Positions 46,679-54,659 of a stretch of DNA of 64,000 bases are shown one piece after another. The notes beneath the pieces are model-generated. The model worked only from the letters and a program-made list of their open reading frames with translations, searched no databases and was not told where the DNA came from. Numbering within the stretch: position 1 is the stretch's first letter; every line of letters begins with the position of its first letter. This DNA is from Alphaproteobacteria bacterium. GTDB taxonomy: Bacteria > Pseudomonadota > Alphaproteobacteria > SHVP01. The DNA is taken from NCBI GenBank assembly GCA_040216735.1, contig JAVJOO010000002.1:1205118-1269117 (forward strand), in the 5' to 3' direction. Position numbers and translations under genes: made by a program.

Positions 46679-48143
46679 TTGCTTTTTAGTTCTCCGGAGT
46701 TCGTCCTTCTATTCTTGCCAGCAAGCGGGGCAACTTTTTTTGGTCTCCGGAGCCTCGGATATCCGCGACTCGCCAAGCTGTCTATCTATGGGTTCAGTTT
46801 GGTGTTCTACGCATATTGGGACGTTCGGTTCCTGCCGTTGCTGGTCGGCTCAACGTTGTTCAACTACGCCGTCGGGAATCTGCTATCCGCGTCACATTCC
46901 AGAGACGCCCCGGCCCGATCCCTCTTGGTCGTAGGGATCCTCGTCAACCTCGGTTTGCTCGGTTTCTTCAAGTACACAAACTTCCTGATCGACAATCTGA
47001 ACGATTTGGGGGGGGTCGGTCGGTTTCGTGTCCGTCGTCCTTCCCTTGGGAATTAGCTTCTTCACTTTCCAGCAAATTGCTTTCCTCGTGGATGCCTACC
47101 GGGGGCGCGCCTCGGAGAACAGCCTCTTGGACTACAGCATTTTTGTCGCGTTTTTCCCCCAACTGATTGCCGGACCAATTGTGCATCACAAGGAGATGAT
47201 GCCGCAGTTCGCGCAAAGTGCCTTACAGGGCCCGAATCTCGACAACATCGCCAAGGGCGCGTTCATCTTCGCAATCGGATTTTGGAAAAAGGTGGCGGTC
47301 GCGGATACGCTTTCCCTTTGGGTCGTGCAAGGCTTCGGCAATGCGCAATCGCTGAATTTTATCGAAGCATGGACAACAGCGCTCGCCTACACGTTCCAAA
47401 TTTATTTTGACTTTTCAGGCTATGCAGACATGGCGATCGGCGCGGCCCTCATGTTCAACATTGCGTTGCCGATTAATTTCTTCTCGCCCTACAAAGCACA
47501 AAGTATTCGCGATTTTTGGCAGCGCTGGCATATCTCGCTATCGAATTTTTTGCGCGACTACGTGTACATCCCACTTGGCGGCAATGCGAACGGGCCGCCT
47601 CGGGTATACCTAAATCTAGCAGCGACCTTTCTAATCGGTGGCCTCTGGCATGGCGCCGGGTGGACGTTCATTATTTGGGGCGCGCTTCACGGTGCCGCCA
47701 TGGTTTTCCATCGAATTTGGTCGCTGCACGGACTTCGTTTGCCATCGACACTCGCCTGGGCAACAACCTTTCTTTTTGTGGTGGTAACTTGGGTCTTCTT
47801 TCGCGCGGACACGCTTGCTGATGCGCTCGCCATTCTGCGCGCCATGATTGGCCTCAACGGCATCGTTTTACCGCCACAACTGGCGCCTCTACTTGGAAAT
47901 TTGAGCGTATTCGACGTACGGTTCAGCACCTACTGGTTCACCAAGATAGACTGGGAGTCGGTGAAGTACGCCTTTGCTCTGATTCCGTGCCTCCTTATTT
48001 TTGTCACGGTGTTCCGAAACTCGGTAGAGCTTGCCGAGAGATTTGCTTTCTCGTGGCGTACCGGTCTCCTTACGGCGGCGGGGTATTCACTAGGGTTCGC
48101 CTTGGTCTACCGCGGCGGTGAGTTCATCTACTACCAATTCTGA
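46679..48143 (+). pseudogene. MBOAT family O-acyltransferase, interrupted by a frameshift at a G8 tract
   Basis: Membrane-bound O-acyltransferase (AlgI/DltB/PatA type) that would carry acetyl groups across the membrane to a polysaccharide. The first part begins at TTG 46679 (LLFSSPEFVLLFLP) and reads through FFKYTNFLIDNLNDLGG into eight G (47008-47015), then goes out of frame. The second part resumes as SVVLPLGISFFTFQQIAF and runs to 48143, including the active-site His region GGLWHGAGWTF and DFSGYADMAIG. Removing one G gives one uninterrupted protein of about 487 residues. It may be a sequencing error, a phase-variable gene in the OFF state, or a true pseudogene. Confidence 0.85.
47008..47015 (+). 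repeat. G8 homopolymer inside the MBOAT coding region
   Basis: Eight consecutive G, exactly where the MBOAT frame breaks. Seven G would join both halves in frame. Poly-G tracts of this length are classical slippage sites in phase-variable surface genes. Confidence 0.9.
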
Positions 48144-48157
48144 TTTTATCGAGACCG

Positions 48158-49243
48158 ATGAAAAAGCCCGCCAGAGAAACACCAAGAATCACGGTCCATC
48201 GGGGTGCCACTGAGTCTGTCGACTTAACAAGGAAGAAATGGCGCTACATACTCATTTACCTCGTCGCAATTCCAGCGGTTGCCGCGCCCATAATGCTCGT
48301 GTTCTTCCTTCTCCTCTTTGGCGGGAGCCAGATCGTGAGGGATACGCTTGTCAAAATTGGCCGCGAACCAGTCGGGATTGCCTATTTTGGCGATTCAGTG
48401 TTGCGCGCCTATTCGTCTTGCGAAGCGAATACGGACAGTATCGACACCCTCCTTCGCGAGAGGACCAGTCAATCTGTCGTGACTATCGCGAGTGCCGGTT
48501 ACACCGTCCGACAATTCTCGGCCCTAGCTCGGTTGTTCGATAAGGAGGGAAGCGCGCCGAGATTGGCGATTGTTCCGTTGAACCTAAGAAGTTTTTCAGT
48601 GATATGGTTTGCGAATCCAGGGTGGCAATTCGAAACGGAAATGCAGTACGCGCGGCTGGTCGCAGGCGACTGGAGCGGGTTGCCGTCGTTCGTGTTTTCA
48701 AGCATCGCCGGGGAACAGTTGGAATCCGGGAGTTTTCTCGACTCGCCAATCGAGGCCGGCGGTACACGGTACGGAACGATTGCTGAGCTTTCCTCGAGAA
48801 CGAGCAATGTTCCCCTCAGCCTCGAATGCACAAATGAGACGAAACAGCATGATGACGCTCTGCATGCAAAGTTCACAATGAACTATCTCTTTGACGTGAA
48901 GCGCGATCATCCCCTTCTCGAGTCTCTTTCCAGTTTCCTCCTAGAATTGCGTTCTAACGGCGTCCTCCCCTTAGTCTACATAACGCCGGTAAATATAGTG
49001 GAGGCCGAGCGGGTTCGGGGGCCGACGCTCGCTGAGGCCATGAGGAGGAACGTGGCGGCGATCGATACGTGGCTCTCCAAGACCGGTGCGCCTTATCTTA
49101 ATCTTGCCTTTGACCTTGAGCCGGAAATGTTTGCCGATACAGGGTGCGCATGCGAACACCTAAAATACGCGGGACGGAGATACGTCAGTGAACGACTAGC
49201 AGAAGCGATAAATGAGCATTTTGTTCCAGCGTCTCACGAATGA
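48158..49243 (+). CDS. SGNH/GDSL-like membrane-anchored protein (AlgJ/AlgX-type partner)
   Basis: A 361-residue protein with one N-terminal membrane helix (about 30-55, YILIYLVAIPAVAAPIML) and an extracytoplasmic SGNH-like domain. The nucleophile block is GIAYFGDSVLRAYSS (GDS), and the catalytic His is likely in CACEHLKYAGRRYVS near the C-terminus. Following an MBOAT gene by 14 bases is the usual arrangement for two-component polysaccharide O-acetylation, with MBOAT delivering acetyl and the SGNH protein transferring it. Family assignment is by motif and context. Confidence 0.75.
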   Translation: MKKPARETPRITVHRGATESVDLTRKKWRYILIYLVAIPAVAAPIMLVFFLLLFGGSQIVRDTLVKIGREPVGIAYFGDSVLRAYSSCEANTDSIDTLLRERTSQSVVTIASAGYTVRQFSALARLFDKEGSAPRLAIVPLNLRSFSVIWFANPGWQFETEMQYARLVAGDWSGLPSFVFSSIAGEQLESGSFLDSPIEAGGTRYGTIAELSSRTSNVPLSLECTNETKQHDDALHAKFTMNYLFDVKRDHPLLESLSSFLLELRSNGVLPLVYITPVNIVEAERVRGPTLAEAMRRNVAAIDTWLSKTGAPYLNLAFDLEPEMFADTGCACEHLKYAGRRYVSERLAEAINEHFVPASHE

Positions 49244-49289
49244 GCGGCTACACCTGCCCGGGCAGGCGGTTTCGCCTGGTTCAGTTACA

Positions 49290-49880
49290 TGGGAGAGTCC
49301 GGACAGTCTCGGGACAAAGCTATTTGGCTATAGGCGCTAGCATCGCAGCCGAGTGATAAGTGATATCTAACGGTGTTTGCAGGTTCGGCGCCAAACCGGG
49401 GGCAAGGGGTTCTACGCCCGTTCAGCGCAACCGAGCGGTTCAAGAAACCACCACCCGAGGAAAGCGAAATCGGTCCCACAGTTCTTGTGCCTGCATCTGT
49501 CATGCCCGTTACAATGCCGTCTCGTGTGGACGCCGGGGCGCTTGCGTTCTGGGGCAACTACGCGACTCTGCATAAACCGATCGGCGACAACCACCGATCG
49601 CGGTGCGGGAATGGCGACCGCGGTTGTGAAGACACTGTTCATCGAATTGGGCGGTCCATGGGAGAACGGTTACAACGAGAGCTGCAATGGCGAGCTCAGG
49701 AACGAGAGGCTGAGCGGCGAGTTCTTCTACACCCTGGTCGAGGTCCCGACCGATCGGTGGCGGCGTCACTACAACACTGTCTGGCCAGGCTCGGCGCTCG
49801 GATGCCGGCCGCCGGCACCACAGGCGATCTTGCCGTCTATGGCCAAATCGCCTTTCCCTGAAACTGTTCGGACTCTCTCA
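49290..49880 (+). mobile_element. decayed IS3-family element with both terminal inverted repeats
   Basis: The left end 49290-49320 (starting TGGGAGAGTCCGGACAG) and the right end 49850-49880 (reverse complement TGAGAGAGTCCGAACAG) match at 24 of 31 positions and have TG...CA tips, as in IS3 elements. Only about 590 bases lie between, too short for an intact element, so the orfA and most of orfB are deleted. No target duplication was evident. The inside carries the transposase fragment below. It follows the SGNH gene by 46 bases. Confidence 0.75.
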
Positions 49881-49901
49881 GTCCAGATGGATCAGTCATG
49901 A
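49611..49901 (+). pseudogene. IS3-family transposase (orfB) C-terminal fragment
   Basis: Reads VKTLFIELGGPWENGYNES, CNGELRNERLSGEFFYTL, WRRHYNTVWPGSALG and CRPPAPQAIL, the unmistakable C-terminal end of IS3-family integrase-type transposases (usual form WENGYNESFNGKLRDELL, WRRHYNTVRPHSALGYRPPAPE). The catalytic-core portion upstream (first D, second D) is missing, so it is inactive. The frame extends slightly past the right terminal repeat. Confidence 0.85.
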
Positions 49902-49932
49902 GGGCCGGTCAAAGCCAATCTAAAGGATTCGT

Positions 49933-50142
49933 TTGCTGAAGTTCCGTAAGGCCGTCACCTTGCACGAGAGTATTAGAACGACTCTCGCGGAAGATCCGTT
50001 AGTGGTTTTGGACGCAGGGTGTGTAGGCGGTATAGATCAAGCTTGGGTAGGGGCCGACAGTGACGATCTATTCCGCTTCATTGGGTTCGAAGCTAAAGCC
50101 GAAGAGTACTCCAAGCTTCCCCAGGCTTCCCGCACCTCCTAA
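49933..50142 (+). pseudogene. truncated N-terminal fragment of an FkbM-type methyltransferase
   Basis: A 69-codon frame whose PLVVLDAGCVGGIDQAW and FRFIGFEAKAEEYSKL match PLCVVDVGCAGGIDPTW and FFFGFEASPEQFAKL of the intact FkbM protein encoded just to its right on the opposite strand. It stops after only the first SAM-binding segment, so it is a broken paralogue. Its stop and the stop of the intact gene are adjacent (50142/50143), an unusual back-to-back junction. Confidence 0.75.
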
Positions 50143-51156
50143 CTACCTGGGCGTGTCATCGCGCGAAGCACTCGCGTACTTGATGCGATGGACATCGAGA
50201 ACGCGCGCCGCTTTCAGTCGTTGTTTTGCCCGAAAGAACCGGTTGATCGGTATGAAAAGCCGTTTGCTTGGCACAAGACGGTTAGACTTCGGCGTCGACT
50301 TTGCCCGAGCATACCGACCGGCCAGCAACTGACTAAGCAACCCCGCAAAGGCCGCAGCGCGACCGAATGAAAACGGAAAAATATCGGTAAGTGCCACGAG
50401 CCGATCTGATTGCCTTCGCAACACGCGGGCCTCGGATTCCTCAATAATGCCGTTCTCAGTCGCCCGAGTAACGAGGATCCGGGCGTAATCAAACTGTCGT
50501 ATGCAGATCGCATTCGCGAACGCTTTGATGACTCGTTGCCTCGGCCTGGGTCCTTCCAGAATGTTCTCAATAGACATTAGGTAAATTCCGTCGCCGCCTT
50601 CTATCGCGCCAACTAAATCTTGGCCATAAGACAGCCCAAAAAGCCGAAACCCAGCATGACCCAAAAGCGAATGCAAATCGACGAAACTACCTTTCTTAGA
50701 TGTGTCGAACGGGAACTCGAGCTTCACAGCCACTGTCTCATTCTTCAATAAATCCTTAGCGCCTTCCAGAACCTCAAGCTCATGCCCTTCGACATCGATC
50801 TTCAAGACGTCAAGTGATGGGACGACACCCTCAGCGCGCAAGGAGATCAGTGTTCGGCATTGAACTGTGACCTTTGTAAACGACTCTCCAAATAATTGCT
50901 CTCGATCCGGTCGCTCGCTTACTGATCCAACGGTCCCGGAAGCGTGAAACTCGAGTTCGCCATCCCTATTCGAAACCGCTATTTGGTGAAATGAAGCGCT
51001 GTTGTCAGCGAGCTTTGCGAACTGCTCGGGGCTGGCTTCAAAACCGAAAAAAAACATCGCCCCGCCACACTCGGCATGTCGCCATGTCGGGTCGATTCCG
51101 CCGGCACAACCCACGTCAACTACACAGAGGGGGGCCTGATCGAGGAGGTTGTTCAT
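50143..51156 (-). CDS. FkbM family methyltransferase
   Basis: A 337-residue SAM-dependent O-methyltransferase of the FkbM type, commonly used to methylate sugars or glycan residues. SAM motif I is CVVDVGCAGGIDPTW; motif III is VLKIDVEGHELEVLEGAKDL (20 residues); GAIEGGDGIYLMS is also typical of the group. About 100 residues beyond the methyltransferase core are basic and Arg-rich, of unknown role. The ATG start gives MNNLLDQAPLCVVDV. It lies 29 bases after the broken Wzy-like pseudogene. Confidence 0.85.
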   Translation of the reverse strand: MNNLLDQAPLCVVDVGCAGGIDPTWRHAECGGAMFFFGFEASPEQFAKLADNSASFHQIAVSNRDGELEFHASGTVGSVSERPDREQLFGESFTKVTVQCRTLISLRAEGVVPSLDVLKIDVEGHELEVLEGAKDLLKNETVAVKLEFPFDTSKKGSFVDLHSLLGHAGFRLFGLSYGQDLVGAIEGGDGIYLMSIENILEGPRPRQRVIKAFANAICIRQFDYARILVTRATENGIIEESEARVLRRQSDRLVALTDIFPFSFGRAAAFAGLLSQLLAGRYARAKSTPKSNRLVPSKRLFIPINRFFRAKQRLKAARVLDVHRIKYASASRDDTPR

Positions 51157-51185
51157 GTGCTGGCTGATTTATCTATTGTCCGTGG

Positions 51186-51743
51186 CTACGAATGTTCTGC
51201 CGAACTCGGTCTAAGATGAACGGACGCATCACGGGAGATGAGCGAAAATATGATCAAGAGAACAAGCAACTCATAGCCGGTCCTGCAGCGTATGGCTGAA
51301 CCCAGTTTCAATACAACAGGTGAATACGTTGCCACAAGCATCCAACTGACAGCAAACACGCTGACTAGCAACATTGAAACAGGCATCCGCCAAGAACGGT
51401 AAACAGGAGCTATGGAGAGCGCCGTCAAAACGAGGTCGCTCTCCACAAACGCAGCGGTCTGAAGAACTCTCCCGAACCTAGCCTCCGTGAAAGTCGGTTC
51501 GGAAAAACCAATAAACATCCCGTATGGGGGGCTTTGCTAGAAAATCTTCGGGCACAACGAAAAACGCTCCCCCTGCCGAGGCCCCCATTCCGGAAAAGTG
51601 TGGAACGACCGATATAGCCAATTCGCCCAATTGATTCCCGGTCCTAACGAGAAGCGCGATCGAAACGGTTCCGCCCATCAGAACGACAAAGCCCTTTGGA
51701 CTGGCTGCGGTCTTTAGATGCAGCAAGGCGAATCCCTTGCCGA
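51186..51743 (-). pseudogene. truncated, frameshifted paralogue of the Wzy-like membrane protein
   Basis: Two minus-strand frames (51478-51726 and 51186-51518) together match the C-terminal half of the 45184 membrane protein: LGELAISVVPHFSGMG versus LGDLALSVVPHFRGMG, then TAAFVESDLVLTAL versus FAAFVESSILVLVI, and LGSAIRCRTGYELLVLL versus PGTAIRYRTGYELLIFV. The frame shifts by one base at a run of six C (plus-strand G run 51526-51531). The 5' half is absent: the frame runs into the end of the asparagine-synthase-like gene. Certainly non-functional as it stands. Confidence 0.82.
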
Positions 51744-53564
51744 CTAAAGTCGGCGCAAGAGTTGGTCGATGGTCAATAGCCCAACCAACACTTGGCTCGT
51801 TCCGTAGTCAGGCAGCGCCGGTGAGGCGAGAATATCTTTGACGTATACTCGGAGTCGGTCCCTCTGAAGAAAATCTAGCGCCTCTAGAGACGGTCCTTTC
51901 ACAAAATCTTCAAGAAAGGGCTTCCACTGCGTCTTGAGCAGGTGGTCGTATGGAATACCCATGCGTTCAAATCTGTCGTCTCCTGGTTCCTCGCGAAGGC
52001 CCAGGCGTCGCAACGCAAAGTCTTCAATCTGGCTCACGGTGCGTCGGGCCGAAGAATATCGGATCGGAAATCGGTGGTTCGCGGCGGCTAAGTTTGCCAA
52101 TTGGGGACTAGCTAGTGTGAGAGCTGTGCGTTGAATGCGCGCGTCGAAGCGCAGGCTAGATGGGAGAGTTTGGTACAAATGGTAAAGGTCGTTGTCAAAG
52201 GATGGCGTTCTTTGTTCGAGCAGCGTGTTTATTCCCCAATGATCTGCACACGAGTAGTGACGCGCCAGGTTCGAAAAGGAGAGGTACTCCCACACATCAG
52301 TGGGCTCATCTGCAACATCAAGCGCTTCATCGTAGATCGAATCGAGTTCGGCACGCAGCCGTTCTTCTTCCTGCTTTCTAAACGCGGCGTCAAAAAAGTC
52401 GTGGTCTGGCCTTACTCGATAAGAAATTGAATTTGCGAAGTGGCCAACGATATTGGTGGGCAGGTGTTGCGGCAGCCGAAAGAAGAGCGTGTGGCCCCCA
52501 ATACGTGGGTTCCACCTGGGCAAGTACATACCTTGGAAGAAGTAGTCAAAACCATGGCCGTGAAATCCTATGTCGGCGTAAGGCGCTATCTGTTCTTCCA
52601 AACCTATGAACATGCACATGGGCACGTATTGTCCCGCGCCAACACGGGCGGCCCTGGCGAATGTTGATTGATAGTGGGTTTCTGGCGCCGCTACGAAGAC
52701 ATGCGGCATGCCGACCATTGCGGCTGCTTCCTTCGCGACACGAACTTCGCGGTTCTCGAATGCTGCAATGGTGAAGCAGGTAAACTCTTTTCCGATGCTC
52801 TCAAGGCTGGAAAGAAGCAGTCGAGTATCCATTCCGCCAGACAGAAATAAGGAATACCGTCCTTCTTCGCTGGTTCTCCTACGAAGCGATCCCCGCACTC
52901 CCTCCAACAGTAGAGTTGCTGCGTCTTGGACTCCGATTCGCGACTTGTTCTTGAAGTTCGGTCTCCAGTACTGACGAACTTTCGTACTTCCTAGTTTGAT
53001 TTCGATGATGCTTGAAGGAACCAATAGCTTGGTGTTTTTCTCCGGTGTCTTGTCGCCAAAGACCCTCTTGTAGTTGAGGAAGTCGAACACAGTCGAGGTG
53101 TCGAGTTGAGCCCGTCCCAACGATGCTAGGCGCTCCCAAACATCAGCAAAAGTTGTTCCGAGCACGACTAAGTCGTCAAATACAGCGTAGTAGAGTGTCG
53201 GATACGCGAATCGGCAATTGATCGCTCGGAGGGTGCGGTTGCCAACATCTGCGTGGATCAGGAGGAACTCCCCGTTGATCTCCGAGAGTTCGCTATCCGA
53301 CGCGCCCCTCGCGACAAGTTTTGCGGCCCCCATCTTATCGATGCATTCGCCGAGTATTGGGTTGCCAAGAACGCATACCCGATGGTCGTCGATCTGCACA
53401 AAGAAGGGCTTTGGCCTAAAACGAGCATGTGCGACATCGGCGAACCAGCCGTCCGAAAAGGAAGCCCACGTTAAGGTTCGGGTGCCTCGGATAATCTCGA
53501 TGAGAAACGAGGGTTGCTCCCCCGGTGAAGGGACTTCGCCGGCAGATTGTTCTATCGAGCCCAT
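51744..53564 (-). CDS. asparagine-synthase-like protein without glutaminase cysteine
   Basis: A 606-residue homologue of AsnB. The synthetase half has the ATP pyrophosphatase P-loop YSLFLSGGMDTRLLL (usual SGGxDS; Thr replaces Ser). The N-terminal half keeps the fold (INGEFLLIHADV, INCRFAYPTLYYAV) but starts MGSIEQ and lacks the N-terminal catalytic Cys, so it cannot use glutamine hydrolysis in the usual way. Related Cys-less proteins (beta-lactam synthetase, lasso-peptide cyclase) form amides by adenylation. In polysaccharide loci such enzymes amidate uronic acids; this is inferred. Divergent from the SDR gene. Confidence 0.8.
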   Translation of the reverse strand: MGSIEQSAGEVPSPGEQPSFLIEIIRGTRTLTWASFSDGWFADVAHARFRPKPFFVQIDDHRVCVLGNPILGECIDKMGAAKLVARGASDSELSEINGEFLLIHADVGNRTLRAINCRFAYPTLYYAVFDDLVVLGTTFADVWERLASLGRAQLDTSTVFDFLNYKRVFGDKTPEKNTKLLVPSSIIEIKLGSTKVRQYWRPNFKNKSRIGVQDAATLLLEGVRGSLRRRTSEEGRYSLFLSGGMDTRLLLSSLESIGKEFTCFTIAAFENREVRVAKEAAAMVGMPHVFVAAPETHYQSTFARAARVGAGQYVPMCMFIGLEEQIAPYADIGFHGHGFDYFFQGMYLPRWNPRIGGHTLFFRLPQHLPTNIVGHFANSISYRVRPDHDFFDAAFRKQEEERLRAELDSIYDEALDVADEPTDVWEYLSFSNLARHYSCADHWGINTLLEQRTPSFDNDLYHLYQTLPSSLRFDARIQRTALTLASPQLANLAAANHRFPIRYSSARRTVSQIEDFALRRLGLREEPGDDRFERMGIPYDHLLKTQWKPFLEDFVKGPSLEALDFLQRDRLRVYVKDILASPALPDYGTSQVLVGLLTIDQLLRRL

Positions 53565-53782
53565 TGTCTTCCTAATTGTGCAGGCAAGATCATAGTTATG
53601 ACTAGGCCTCTAGTGTGGCACATGCTTTTGTGGTTCAAGAAAAGGTGCCGAGCCTATTTTCAGCACTCGAGAGACGTTAAGTGATGCGACAATAGGGTAT
53701 ATGAGGGCGATGGGGTGGCACTAGGTCTGTACGCCGGAGCCTTTCACCCCTAGGTACGGTCCAGTAAGATAGAGGAATTGTT

Positions 53783-54631
53783 GTGACAAGTGTTTTCCCA
53801 GCCTTGGTACTAGATCGCTTTGATCTAAATGGGCGGGTTGCCGTCATTACAGGTGCCGCGGGATTGCTCGGCTTACGCCATGCCCGCGCGTTGGCATCTC
53901 TGGGCGCTGACCTCCTACTCATGGATTCCCATGCGCCGCGGCTTGAGAGCGCTGTCGCAGCAGTCAAAGAAGAATTTCCAGTTAGGTGTATTGGTATTCC
54001 TGGGGATATCAGCAAACGCAAAGATGTCGAAGGTGCCTGCAAAACCGGAATAGCGGAGTTCGGCAGGATCGATATTCTCATCAACAATGCTGCAAATAAT
54101 CCGCATGTCGGGTCGAGCAGCCCCGGCGTCGAATGGAGCCGTTTCGAGAACTACCCGATGGAGACTTGGGATGCCGACATTGCGGTTGGTCTGACAGGGG
54201 CGATGCTTTGTTGTCAGACTTTCGGTGCTGAGATGGCTAATCGCGAGAGCGGCGTCATACTCAACATAGCTTCAGACTTGGCGCTCATTGGGCCCGACCA
54301 GCGGCTCTATCGCAAAGTTGGCGTTCCGGATGATCAGCAGCCGGCAAAGCCGGTTTCGTATTCTGTGGTGAAGGCAGGGCTCATTGGCCTGACGCGGTAT
54401 TTGGCAACGTATTGGGCCGATAAGAACGTCAGGGTCAACGCTATTTCACCGGGCGGCGTGTTTGTGGATCAAGATCCGGGGTTTCGGGTGAAGCTAGAGA
54501 GCCTTATTCCGCTTGGACGCATGGCTCAGCCAGAGGAGTACATGGCCGCGGTGGCTTTCTTGGTTTCCGACGCGTCCAGTTACATGACGGGCGCCAATCT
54601 GGTGATCGATGGCGGTAGAACCGCATGGTAA
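53783..54631 (+). CDS. short-chain dehydrogenase/reductase
   Basis: A 282-residue NAD(P)-dependent classical SDR. Cofactor loop VAVITGAAGLLGLRHARAL; NNAA element ILINNAANNP; catalytic Ser region LNIASDLALI and Tyr-Lys pair VSYSVVKAGLIGLTRY; C-terminal SPGGVFVDQDPGF and TGANLVIDGGRTAW. Substrate is probably a sugar or sugar-acid intermediate of the polysaccharide (context only). The GTG at 53783 follows AGAGGA at about seven bases. Divergent from the asparagine-synthase-like gene across a 218-base gap, where I see no gene. Confidence 0.9.
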   Translation: MTSVFPALVLDRFDLNGRVAVITGAAGLLGLRHARALASLGADLLLMDSHAPRLESAVAAVKEEFPVRCIGIPGDISKRKDVEGACKTGIAEFGRIDILINNAANNPHVGSSSPGVEWSRFENYPMETWDADIAVGLTGAMLCCQTFGAEMANRESGVILNIASDLALIGPDQRLYRKVGVPDDQQPAKPVSYSVVKAGLIGLTRYLATYWADKNVRVNAISPGGVFVDQDPGFRVKLESLIPLGRMAQPEEYMAAVAFLVSDASSYMTGANLVIDGGRTAW

Positions 54632-54659
54632 CCGACAAATCTCTTCGAGAATTGCCAAA

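Noticed and set aside
46416-46934. 172-codon frame over the start of the MBOAT gene
   Set aside because: Its sequence has no membrane-protein pattern and overlaps the recognisable MBOAT N-terminus in another frame.
47028-48143. MBOAT as an intact short gene starting at GTG 47028
   Set aside because: The upstream 110 codons are clearly the missing MBOAT N-terminus; the GTG lies inside a conserved helix, so a single frameshifted gene explains both parts.
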